From: CAVRXZ01 sp963773035
GTDB lineage: Bacteria; Acidobacteriota; Vicinamibacteria; Vicinamibacterales; CAVVIG01
Assembly: GCA_963773035.1 (NCBI GenBank)
Contig: CAVYZX010000002.1
Span: 278,433-342,432, forward strand
Length of the DNA: 64,000 nucleotides
Direction: 5' to 3'
Shown: positions 26,246-33,970 of the stretch, in pieces
Position numbering within the stretch: position 1 is the first letter of the stretch
Layout: each line of letters opens with the position of its first letter
Notes under the pieces: generated by a model
The model's database searches: none
Seen by the model: only the letters and a program-made list of their open reading frames with translations
What the model was told of the DNA's origin: nothing
Made by a program: the position numbers and the translations under genes

Positions 26246-28135
26246 TCAGCTGGTAACGCGGAACTCGATGAGATCCTTGACCTCACCAGCCGGGCTCTTC
26301 GCAATCACTTCAACGAAATACTGTCCGGCGGCCAGACTCGCGAGCAGTAGATCGATCTGACTCGGCGCACCGACCGTCCCCTTCTGGACCGGCAAATCGC
26401 GTATCGCCTGGCCTCCCCGGTTCAGGAGACGCGCCGACACCGAGATCGGCACGCCACTCGGAGCGTAGGCGGGAACGCGAATCATCAGCCGCTCCGTGCG
26501 GCTGAATTCCCGTGAGGCAACGGGAGCGGCGTCCGGATCGTTTTCGAGCGCACGATAGTCCAGCGCGGTTCGTGCCCTCATGAACGCAGCGGTGCCGAGC
26601 ACGACGGAACCGCTGAGGTCTCGGACGCTGAGGTCGCGCACGTCCGTGTCGATGGGCTGAGCCGCTTGATCCTCGATCGACATCCGCAAGCGGACCGTGC
26701 CAGGCGGCACCTCGAACACGGCGCGCGCGTCCGCCGACGAATCCGCGCGCAATGGGCCAGAAGGCAGCACCGTTCCGTCGTAAAGGGACGTGCCGTCTGC
26801 GGCAAAGGCCTTGAGCAACACGCGGGAAGCGGACGGCGACTTGGTACGCGTGCCCGGCACACGAGACGTCGGCTCCCATACAAACGTCACCCGGGTCCGG
26901 CCTTCCGTGCCACGCGAAACGCCGAACCATGGCCTGATGAGCGTGCTGATGCGGCGCGGCGGCTCTAGTGGCGGCGACCGCCGCGGCTCCGCAAGGTAAG
27001 CGCGCAGACTTTCTTCAGACGCCGCAGCCCAGTATCCGTTTCGCAGGCGCAAAGCGATGCCAGGTTTCTTGACACCCACTGCCACTTCATGAAACGCGTT
27101 GTCGCCGACTCGGCCCGGGCGATACGACAGGAGGTAGTACCCGCTTGAATCCGCAGCGATCGGCCGCATGCCGACCTGGAGATCAGCGTGAGCGATGTAC
27201 TGCCCGCCAGTGGAAGCTGCCAAGGACTGCAGAATGTCCGCGCCCGCGGTCGCCGCGCTGTCGATCGGCGGTTGACGCGGATCGACGACATAGATGGCAA
27301 CATTTACCCGGTTTGCCGATCGAATGACGCCGTCAACGGTCGGAAGCGACTCGAAACCTCGGCGCCGCTCGAGCTTCGGAAGGCCTTCGGTCACGACGAC
27401 AAGCGTCTTGCGTCCCCGCTGGCCGAGGCTTCCAAGATGGACGGTCATTGCGTTCAACGCTGAGGTCGCAACCTGGGCACGAAGCTGCTCGATTCGCTCC
27501 GGCGTCCCGGCTATGTAGCTTTGCTCCGTCGGATTCTTCGGAGTGTGGTCTCCTTGCCGCCCCTCGAACTCCTCGATCTCCTGACGAATCCGGCCACGGT
27601 CTCGCGTCATACGGATCGTCATCAAGGAATCGAGTGGGCGCATGACGACGATGAGGTCTGAGGGATCGATGTTCTCATCAATGAACCGCAGCAGCGCGCT
27701 GCGCACACGGGCAGCGGAGGCCGCGCTCACGTGGTACTCGTCCAGGAAGAACGCGAAGAGGCGTGTGTTCGGAACAGCGGCGGCAGCCCGCTCGTCGGAC
27801 TCGGACTCGATCGTGGGGCCCGGTTCGACGGCGCCGCTCGGGTTGGCTTTCTTGACGAAGCGGACTGCGTCGATCGACTGTGGCGTCCCGTCCTCGCGGA
27901 GTTCGAAGTCTGCCTGCGTCAAGGTTTCGACGCTTCTGCCTCGGCTGTCGGTGGCGATGACGTCTACGAAGACCGCGGCTGGAACATCGTCGCGTGGCGC
28001 GGAAGGGCCTGCTTCACCTGCCTGCGAGCTCCCCTCCGCCTGACCGAGGAACGGAGGGACAGCCGCCCGCGCGACTGCGGGCTGCACCGCACCGGCATGC
28101 GCCAGCAGCGCCAAGACGGCCAGGGGAGCGAACAT
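26246..28135 (-). CDS. VWA domain protein, acidobacterial VWFA-related family
   Basis: Secreted, 629 residues: a signal peptide, then a region with Val-Phe-Val-Asp-Val-Ile-Ala-Thr-Asp and Phe-Glu-Leu-Arg-Glu-Asp-Gly-Thr-Pro-Gln (the N-terminal part of the TIGR03436 family), a VWA-like domain with Leu-Asp-Glu-Tyr-His in place of a perfect MIDAS DxSxS, and a C-terminal beta-sandwich tail. Function is not established; VWA domains mediate protein contact. It follows the paralogous gene at 28142-30391 by 6 bases, evidently a duplicated pair in one operon. Confidence 0.88.
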   Translation of the reverse strand: MFAPLAVLALLAHAGAVQPAVARAAVPPFLGQAEGSSQAGEAGPSAPRDDVPAAVFVDVIATDSRGRSVETLTQADFELREDGTPQSIDAVRFVKKANPSGAVEPGPTIESESDERAAAAVPNTRLFAFFLDEYHVSAASAARVRSALLRFIDENIDPSDLIVVMRPLDSLMTIRMTRDRGRIRQEIEEFEGRQGDHTPKNPTEQSYIAGTPERIEQLRAQVATSALNAMTVHLGSLGQRGRKTLVVVTEGLPKLERRRGFESLPTVDGVIRSANRVNVAIYVVDPRQPPIDSAATAGADILQSLAASTGGQYIAHADLQVGMRPIAADSSGYYLLSYRPGRVGDNAFHEVAVGVKKPGIALRLRNGYWAAASEESLRAYLAEPRRSPPLEPPRRISTLIRPWFGVSRGTEGRTRVTFVWEPTSRVPGTRTKSPSASRVLLKAFAADGTSLYDGTVLPSGPLRADSSADARAVFEVPPGTVRLRMSIEDQAAQPIDTDVRDLSVRDLSGSVVLGTAAFMRARTALDYRALENDPDAAPVASREFSRTERLMIRVPAYAPSGVPISVSARLLNRGGQAIRDLPVQKGTVGAPSQIDLLLASLAAGQYFVEVIAKSPAGEVKDLIEFRVTS

Positions 28136-28141
28136 GCCGAT

Positions 28142-30391
28142 TCAGCCAGTCAGGCGAAAGCCCACGAGCTCCTGGGCTCCGCCGCCGGCCTCTCCGCCTG
28201 CGTCTCCGCCTTCTTTGCCGGCCGTGATTTCTATGATGTATTCGCCTGGTGCGAGGCCATTGAGCTGGACCTCGATCTGCGACTTCGCCCCGGCAGATTG
28301 AGGGGGCGTCACGACAAGATCGTTCATGGGTTGTCCGGCGCGGTTCAACAACCGCGCCTTGAGCGGCGGCGGCATATCACCCGGCCCGTAAGCATTCACC
28401 CGAACGAGCACTCGCTCGGTCCGGCTGAACTCTCGCACGGCCACCGGAACGGCGTCCGGATCTGCTTTGATTTGCTGGAAATCTCTCATCGTTCGAGCCC
28501 GGAAGAGCTCCGGCGTCGCGATATAGACATTGGGCGCAGTCAAATCCGGCACCGTGATTTCCCGAATTTCGCTGTCGAGCACTTGCGAGGCGGAGCCTTC
28601 GACCGAAACGCGAAGCTGCATCTTGCCTGGCTTGACCTCGAACGTCGCACGCGAAGGTCCACGCGCCGCAGGCGCCGAAGCGCCGGCAGCTGCTGCCGCC
28701 GCGCCTGGTGACGAGGAAGCCACGGCGACATCGGGAACACGGCCCCGGAAGTATGGTGAACCGTCGGGCGCCACTGCCGTCAGAGCCACGCGCGCCGGTT
28801 GCTCAGTAACAGAGGCACTCGTGCCAGGTGTTTTTGAATTCGCCTCCCAGACGAACGTGACCTTGGTTTTTCCGTTCGAACCACGCGACGTGCCGATCCA
28901 CGTGCGAATCAACCGCTCACGCACCTGAGTGTTGACCGTGGAAAGCGCGGCTTCTACCGCGGGCGGCGGTCCCGCTTTCGGGGTGGTCGCGCGGGCTGTC
29001 GCTTCGGCGCTGTAGGCCCAGTATCCCTTCCTCGCGCGCACCTGCACACCCGGGCGTTTCACCTTGACGCTGATTGCATGAAACTTCCCGTCTGACTTGG
29101 CCTGTGCGGAGGTGTAGCCCAGCAGATAGTACGCACTCGAGTCCCGCATGATCTGTTTCATGCCGACGTCGAGATCGTTGCGGTTCAAGATCGCGCGGCC
29201 GTCGGTTTCGATCGCCAAGCCTCTCAGAGTGTTTTGAGTCGTCGACATCATCTTGGCGTCGGTCTGCGAGTTGATGCCGCCGCGGCCTGCATCGATGTCG
29301 TACTCGAACGGAGCCAGCCCCCGTGGATCGACCGCGTAGATGGCTACGTTGTACTGATTCGCAACCTCGTAAACGCCCTGAAGGAAGAACTCGAGATCCT
29401 GTTGCTGGAAAAATTGATATCGATCCTCGTTCGGCGAATTCCCGGCATTCGGATTTCCGGCGTTCGGGTTGCGGAAGCCGGGCAGGCCGGCCACCGGATC
29501 GCGCAACTGCGGTGGAAGAACGTTCGAATACCCCTCGCTGATGAGAATCAGCGCCTTCCGCCCTTCCTTCAGCCCTCCCATATGGATGATGAACCCCTTG
29601 ATCGCGGAGAGCGAGACCTGGTTTCGGATGTTCTCGATGGTTTCAGCCGGATAGTAGATGTAGCGCTGCTCCAGTTCGTTCATCGGCGTGTAGTCGCCCT
29701 TGCGGCCCCTGAACTGCTGAATAGCGCCAACAATCGCCGAGTGGTTGCGCGTCATGCGAACCGTATCCAGTGACTGGAGAGGCCGCATGATCCCAACCAT
29801 GTCCGACGGTCCAATCTGGGTCTCCATGAAGCGCGTGAGTGGATCGCGAACGGTCATGCTCGACCCGAGCTTGGTGTGGTAATCGTCCAGGAAGATTCCA
29901 AAGAGTCGAACATCGTCTTTGGCCGCCTCCGTTTCCTCGTCGGCGTCCGAGCGGATCTGTCGGGGCGGGCCGTCAGGACCGGGGACCGTGCCGCCCTCGA
30001 GCTTGATGAGCTTGAATGTTTCAATCGCTTGCGGCTTCCCGTCTTCGATGACTTCGAAATCGGTTTGCTTCAGGTCCGCAACGGCCGTGCCGCTCTTATC
30101 CGAAACGATGACATCGACCCGAACGAAATTGATTCCCGTGCGGAACTGAGGCAGCTGACCTTGGTCCGTCGGATTCTGCTCCGTGGCAGGGGCCGGCTGG
30201 CCACCATCGCGGCCTGGCTGAGGGGCCTGGGGATTCTCGCGGCCATTTTGTTGTTTCGCGGCGATGGCGTTTTGCGATTTCGCGGCTCGGATCTGGCTGG
30301 GTGGCGCGGACGATTGCGCGTTTCCGCGCGCCACGAGTGCTGCCCCCGCGAGGACACATCCGCCAACGATGGTTCGATGAAGGCTGTGCAT
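28142..30391 (-). CDS. VWA domain protein, acidobacterial VWFA-related family (paralogue)
   Basis: A 749-residue paralogue of the next gene, sharing the same order: signal peptide, low-complexity Gln/Pro-rich segment (about 30-80), Phe-Val-Arg-Val-Asp-Val-Ile-Val-Ser-Asp, Phe-Glu-Val-Ile-Glu-Asp-Gly-Lys-Pro-Gln, and Phe-Leu-Asp-Asp-Tyr-His at the VWA metal site. An insertion with Asn-Pro-Asn-Ala-Gly-Asn repeats lies near 310-325. The C-terminal half has Ala-rich linkers and beta-sandwich segments. It is expected in the periplasm or on the surface. The family is largely expanded in Acidobacteriota, which is the strongest lineage clue in the window. Confidence 0.88.
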   Translation of the reverse strand: MHSLHRTIVGGCVLAGAALVARGNAQSSAPPSQIRAAKSQNAIAAKQQNGRENPQAPQPGRDGGQPAPATEQNPTDQGQLPQFRTGINFVRVDVIVSDKSGTAVADLKQTDFEVIEDGKPQAIETFKLIKLEGGTVPGPDGPPRQIRSDADEETEAAKDDVRLFGIFLDDYHTKLGSSMTVRDPLTRFMETQIGPSDMVGIMRPLQSLDTVRMTRNHSAIVGAIQQFRGRKGDYTPMNELEQRYIYYPAETIENIRNQVSLSAIKGFIIHMGGLKEGRKALILISEGYSNVLPPQLRDPVAGLPGFRNPNAGNPNAGNSPNEDRYQFFQQQDLEFFLQGVYEVANQYNVAIYAVDPRGLAPFEYDIDAGRGGINSQTDAKMMSTTQNTLRGLAIETDGRAILNRNDLDVGMKQIMRDSSAYYLLGYTSAQAKSDGKFHAISVKVKRPGVQVRARKGYWAYSAEATARATTPKAGPPPAVEAALSTVNTQVRERLIRTWIGTSRGSNGKTKVTFVWEANSKTPGTSASVTEQPARVALTAVAPDGSPYFRGRVPDVAVASSSPGAAAAAAGASAPAARGPSRATFEVKPGKMQLRVSVEGSASQVLDSEIREITVPDLTAPNVYIATPELFRARTMRDFQQIKADPDAVPVAVREFSRTERVLVRVNAYGPGDMPPPLKARLLNRAGQPMNDLVVTPPQSAGAKSQIEVQLNGLAPGEYIIEITAGKEGGDAGGEAGGGAQELVGFRLTG

Positions 30392-30469
30392 GTCCTAATC
30401 TTAGACGAAACGGGTCTCCATGAAGGCGGGCGTCGTAGTTTTGGCAAATGGATCCAAGCAGAGCCGTCT

Positions 30470-30483
30470 TTAACAGGTGTTAA
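30470..30483. promoter_or_regulatory. Palindrome TTAACA-GG-TGTTAA before the acyl-CoA dehydrogenase
   Basis: A perfect 6-bp inverted repeat with a 2-base centre. It overlaps an extended -10-like TGTTAACAT (30479-30487) and ends 11 bases before the preferred start codon. It could be a repressor operator; the regulator is unknown. Confidence 0.45.
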
Positions 30484-30494
30484 CATCCGTAACC

Positions 30495-31667
30495 GTGGCT
30501 GCAGACGAAACAGCTGCGCTGGGACTCACGCCGCTGACGACGCTGTCGGAGGACGAACGTTTGTTCCGCGATAGCGTTTACGCCTTTGCCGACCGCGAGA
30601 TCCGTCCCTTCGTCCGGGAAATGGACGAGCAGGCGAAAATCGCGGACGGGTTGATTGGGAAGCTCGTCGATCTCGGTATCATGGGAATCGAGATCCCCGA
30701 ATCGTTTGGTGGTGGGGGTGCGCGTTTTTTTCACGCCGTTCTCGCCGTCGAGGCGTTGTCGCGCGTCGACCCTTCAATCGCGGTCCTGGTTGATGTTCAG
30801 AACACCCTGGTCGCCAGCGCTCTGTTGAGATGGGGCCACGACGCCCTGAAGCATCGCTACCTGCCAAAGCTCGCCGCCGGAGCCGTGGGATCCTACGCCC
30901 TTTCGGAAGCCGGCTCGGGCAGCGATGCGTTTGCGTTGACCACGCGAGCCGTCAGGAACGGCGAAGAATGGGTGCTGACGGGCCGAAAGCTCTGGATCTC
31001 GAGCGCCAACGAAGCCGACATATTCATCGTCTTCGCCACCGTGGACCCCGACGCCGGATACCGCGGCATCACGTCGTTCATCGTCGAACGAGGATCGCCC
31101 GGCTTCACCGTGGGCCGAAAAGAAGACAAACTCGGCATCCGCGCGAGCAGCACGTGCGAACTGGTCCTCGAGCAGTGCCGCGTACCGCGCGGTCACGTGC
31201 TGGGCGAAGTCGGCCAAGGTTACAAGGTGGCGATCGAGACGCTCAACGAGGGCCGAATCGGGATCGGGGCGCAGATGGTTGGTTTGGCTCAAGGAGCGCT
31301 CGACCACGCGATCAAGTACACGAAGGAACGGAAGCAATTCGGCAAGGCGATCGCCGACTTTCAAGCGGTCCAGCATCAGCTGGCGCAAGCTGCCACCGAT
31401 CTCGAAGCGGCGCGCCTGATGGTCTACAACGCTGCCCGCCTACGCGACTCTGGAAGTCCGTTCGTCACTCAAGGGGCGATGTGCAAGCTGTTCGCGTCGC
31501 AGGTCGCCGAACGGGTGACGTCGCTCGCGGTCAATCTCTTCGGCGGCTATGGCTTCGTGAAGGATTATCCGGTGGAAAAACTCTATCGAGATGCCAAGAT
31601 CGGCCAGATCTACGAGGGCACCTCGAACATGCAGCTTCAAACCATCGCCAAACAGATCCTCGGCTAG
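30495..31667 (+). CDS. Acyl-CoA dehydrogenase
   Basis: FAD enzyme that introduces the 2,3-double bond into an acyl-CoA, passing electrons to ETF. Family signatures: Ala-Leu-Ser-Glu-Ala-Gly-Ser-Gly-Ser-Asp (about 125-134) and, near the C-terminus, Gln-Ile-Tyr-Glu-Gly-Thr-Ser with the catalytic base Glu. Length of 390 residues is normal. GTG 30495 is preferred over GTG 30477 because a TAACAT box lies 8 bases upstream and 30477 falls inside a palindrome. Chain-length or branched-chain specificity cannot be told. It is convergent with a second acyl-CoA dehydrogenase. Confidence 0.9.
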   Translation: MAADETAALGLTPLTTLSEDERLFRDSVYAFADREIRPFVREMDEQAKIADGLIGKLVDLGIMGIEIPESFGGGGARFFHAVLAVEALSRVDPSIAVLVDVQNTLVASALLRWGHDALKHRYLPKLAAGAVGSYALSEAGSGSDAFALTTRAVRNGEEWVLTGRKLWISSANEADIFIVFATVDPDAGYRGITSFIVERGSPGFTVGRKEDKLGIRASSTCELVLEQCRVPRGHVLGEVGQGYKVAIETLNEGRIGIGAQMVGLAQGALDHAIKYTKERKQFGKAIADFQAVQHQLAQAATDLEAARLMVYNAARLRDSGSPFVTQGAMCKLFASQVAERVTSLAVNLFGGYGFVKDYPVEKLYRDAKIGQIYEGTSNMQLQTIAKQILG

Positions 31668-31686
31668 CCTGAAATCGGCCAGTTCG

Positions 31687-31730
31687 CAAATCCTCAAATC
31701 CTTAGATTCTCAAATCCTCAAATTCTCAAG
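31687..31730. repeat. 8-bp tandem repeat (CAAATCCT)
   Basis: Five units and a partial one, some with one or two changes, between the two convergent acyl-CoA dehydrogenase genes. The same unit in inverted orientation occurs at 47872-47895. Confidence 0.8.
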
Positions 31731-32880
31731 TGTCCGTTTGCTCATTAGCCAGAACATGGCTGGCAATGATCATCCGTTGCACTTCTGACGTGCCCTGATA
31801 AATTTCCGTCGCACGAACGTCGCGGAACAACCGCTCGGCTCTGGAGCCGTGTCGGTAGCCTGCCGATGCCAGAATCTGCATGGCTTTATCGGCGGCCTTG
31901 TGCGCGGCTTCCGACGCAGCCAGCTTGGCCATCGAAGCCTCGGCCATCGGCCGCTCTCCCCGGCTTCGTGCCGCGGCCGCTTTGAGAGTGAGCATGCGCG
32001 CGGCATCGAGCTCGGTCTCCATGTCCGCCAGCATCCATTGAATGGCCTGATAGTTGGCGATCGTTTGGCCGAACGCCTCGCGTTGTTTCGCGTACGCCAA
32101 CGCTTCGTCGAGCGCAGCTTCACCGATGCCCAGCGCCTGAGCTGCGATGGCGATCCGGCCGCCATGCAACGCCCATCGCGCCAGATCGAATCCCTGGTCG
32201 ACGGAGCCGAGCACGTGCGCCTCGCTGACCGTGATGTCGAGCTCGAGGTCCTGACAACCGAGCCCTCGGACTCCGAGCGAGTCCGCTCGTGCGGTTCGGA
32301 TCACGCCCGGCGTCTCCATCGGGATCAGAAACGCGGTTATTCCCTTTGCGCGAAGGCCAGGTCGCGTCGAAGCGAACACGATGGCAACCGACGCCGCATC
32401 AGCGTTCGCGATCCAGACCTTGCGGCCGGCGATCCGATATCGGCCGCCGGCCTTCACTGCGGTCGTCTGTTGATTGGCCGCATCGCTCCCGGCGTTCTGC
32501 TCCGAGAGCGCGAACGCCCCGATCGCGTCTCCGCTCGTCAGGCGCCGCAGCCACTCCTCCTTTTGCTGTTCACGACCGGCATACGCGATCAGCTCCGCCA
32601 CCAGCGAGTTGTTGACCGAAAGCGCGGCCGCGACCGTGGCGCTCGCCCTGGCGATGGCCTCGATCGCCAACGCGTAGCTGACATAGTCTCGACCTGCGCC
32701 GCCCCATACTTTGGGAATCGTGACGCCAACCAGCCCGCGTTCGGCCGCCGCTCGAATCACGTCGAGCGGATAGTCTCCGGATTGGTCGATTGCGGCCGCT
32801 CGTGGAGCGACCACGTCACGGGCGAACGCTTCGGCCGTCCGCTTGAACGCTTCCTGTTCGGGTGTGAGTTCGAGGAACAT
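31726..32880 (-). CDS. Acyl-CoA dehydrogenase
   Basis: Second acyl-CoA dehydrogenase, 384 residues. Signatures: Phe-Ala-Leu-Ser-Glu-Gln-Asn-Ala-Gly-Ser-Asp (FAD/substrate loop, about 120-130) and Glu-Ile-Tyr-Gln-Gly-Thr-Ser near the end with the Glu base. It starts Met-Phe-Leu-Glu-Leu-Thr-Pro-Glu-Gln-Glu. The two dehydrogenases face each other and are clearly different paralogues. Together with the mutase subunits they point to fatty acid or branched-chain amino acid catabolism. Exact substrate unknown. Confidence 0.9.
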   Translation of the reverse strand: MFLELTPEQEAFKRTAEAFARDVVAPRAAAIDQSGDYPLDVIRAAAERGLVGVTIPKVWGGAGRDYVSYALAIEAIARASATVAAALSVNNSLVAELIAYAGREQQKEEWLRRLTSGDAIGAFALSEQNAGSDAANQQTTAVKAGGRYRIAGRKVWIANADAASVAIVFASTRPGLRAKGITAFLIPMETPGVIRTARADSLGVRGLGCQDLELDITVSEAHVLGSVDQGFDLARWALHGGRIAIAAQALGIGEAALDEALAYAKQREAFGQTIANYQAIQWMLADMETELDAARMLTLKAAAARSRGERPMAEASMAKLAASEAAHKAADKAMQILASAGYRHGSRAERLFRDVRATEIYQGTSEVQRMIIASHVLANEQTDT

Positions 32881-32890
32881 TCTTTACTGT

Positions 32891-32913
32891 GTCGCGGGGC
32901 GCCACCCCGCGAC
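32891..32913. repeat. Perfect 9-bp hairpin GTCGCGGGG / CCCCGCGAC
   Basis: A five-base loop separates the arms. A second GC-rich imperfect hairpin (GCGGC / GCCGC) follows at 32924-32937. They lie between the HIT gene and the acyl-CoA dehydrogenase, in the minus-strand direction just after the HIT stop. There is no T-tract, so this resembles a REP-type element more than a terminator. Confidence 0.6.
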
Positions 32914-32946
32914 CTGTGCCTTCGCGGCTTTCGCCGCTCGGCCTTG

Positions 32947-33456
32947 CTATGAACCGTCTCGCGCCAACCGTTCGAAGATCGGCCGCAGCCGCGTAGCGGT
33001 TTGTCCAAGCTCCTCCGGCAACACTCGAACGTTGCCGACAACGGACATGAAACTCGTGTCTCCGGTCCATCGCGGAACCAGGTGCACGTGGAGATGGTCG
33101 ACGACGCCCGCACCGGCCGGACGTCCAAGATTGATTCCGACGTTGATGCCCTGTGGCTTGTAAGCCTCCGACAGCGCGATTTCCGCGTGACGAGTGAGCC
33201 GCATGATCTCCGACAGTTCGTCGGGTGTCGTGCCGTGCAGCGTCCCGACGTGCCGCTTCGGTGCCACCATCAGATGGCCGTTATTGTAGGGGTATCGATT
33301 GAGGATGATATAGGCCAGAGGCGCGCGAATGATCACGAGCTCGTCGTGATCGCTCGAGCTGGAGCCCGACGCGTCACAGAAAAGACATCCGACGGCGCCG
33401 ATGGCATCGGCTCCCGTCACGTAGGCGAGTCTCCAGGGGGACCAGAGGTGTTGCAT
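32947..33456 (-). CDS. HIT family hydrolase (Ap4A phosphorylase-like)
   Basis: Nucleotide hydrolase or transferase, 169 residues. The histidine triad is intact as His-Leu-His-Val-His-Leu-Val-Pro near residue 125. The N-terminus has Leu-Trp-Ser-Pro-Trp-Arg-Leu-Ala-Tyr and Gly-Cys-Leu-Phe-Cys, as in the actinobacterial Ap4A-phosphorylase-like branch, and Asn-Arg-Tyr-Pro-Tyr-Asn-Asn-Gly-His. The upstream gene on the strand is the IHF-like protein; a repeat-filled gap separates them. Confidence 0.9.
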   Translation of the reverse strand: MQHLWSPWRLAYVTGADAIGAVGCLFCDASGSSSSDHDELVIIRAPLAYIILNRYPYNNGHLMVAPKRHVGTLHGTTPDELSEIMRLTRHAEIALSEAYKPQGINVGINLGRPAGAGVVDHLHVHLVPRWTGDTSFMSVVGNVRVLPEELGQTATRLRPIFERLARDGS

Positions 33457-33457
33457 G

Positions 33458-33520
33458 GTCGTTGGTCGTCGGTCACTGGTCGTTGGTCACCGCGCGGACT
33501 AACGACAAGCGACCAACGAC
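33458..33520. repeat. Degenerate GTCGTTGGTC repeats, direct and inverted
   Basis: GTCGTTGGTC occurs at 33458-33467 and 33479-33488 and in inverted form (GACCAACGAC) at 33511-33520, so a hairpin can form. It fills the gap between the HIT and IHF/HU genes. The related GTCGTTCGTCGTTA repeat occurs at 47172-47213. Confidence 0.75.
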
Positions 33521-33526
33521 GAACGA

Positions 33527-33883
33527 CTAGATCGCCAAAGCGTCGGGCGGTGAGGATGGCTCGCCCGCTGGCGAAGCTGCGGATGGCTGAGGTTCCCGAT
33601 TGATCAGCTCTTTGAGTTCCTTGCCTGGCTTGAAGTAAGGCACTTTCTTCGGCGGCACATCCACCTTGTCGCCGGTCTTCGGATTTCGCCCTTTGCGCGG
33701 CTCCCGCTTGCGCAGCCGAAAGCTCCCGAACCCGCGCAGCTCGATCTTCTCGCCTCTGTGTAGTGCGTCGATGATGCTCTTGAAGACCGTGTCGACGATG
33801 ACCTCGGAATGTTTCTTGGTGAGATCCGATACCCGCGACACTTCCTCAACGAGCTCGGCTTTGGTCATGCTGCCGCCTGTCAT
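33527..33883 (-). CDS. HU/IHF family DNA-binding protein
   Basis: DNA-bending nucleoid protein of about 118 residues. The conserved core is complete: Met-Thr-Lys-Ala-Glu-Leu-Val, Ile-Glu-Leu-Arg-Gly-Phe-Gly-Ser-Phe, and the beta-arm with Gly-Arg-Asn-Pro-Lys-Thr-Gly. The arm and the start resemble IHF-beta more than HU. A Pro/Ser/Ala-rich tail of about 25 residues extends beyond the fold. ATG 33883 is chosen because GAGGGAG lies 6-7 bases upstream; ATG 33868 or 33889 are alternatives. The gene is downstream of rpsA on the same strand, as ihfB often is. Confidence 0.92.
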   Translation of the reverse strand: MTGGSMTKAELVEEVSRVSDLTKKHSEVIVDTVFKSIIDALHRGEKIELRGFGSFRLRKREPRKGRNPKTGDKVDVPPKKVPYFKPGKELKELINREPQPSAASPAGEPSSPPDALAI

Positions 33884-33900
33884 CTGCATCTCCCTCGAAA

Positions 33901-33970
33901 GCTAGAGGCCAGAAGCCAGGGGCTTGAGGCTGGGGTCGCTTAGTCCCCAGCCCCGAGCCTCCAGTCCCTA
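33901..33970. repeat. Degenerate GC-rich repeat, same family as the uvrC insertion
   Basis: A run of CCAG/GGCTTGAGG-like units forms imperfect inverted repeats between rpsA and the IHF gene. Positions 33941-33961 are identical to 43325-43345 inside uvrC (21 bases). Confidence 0.75.
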
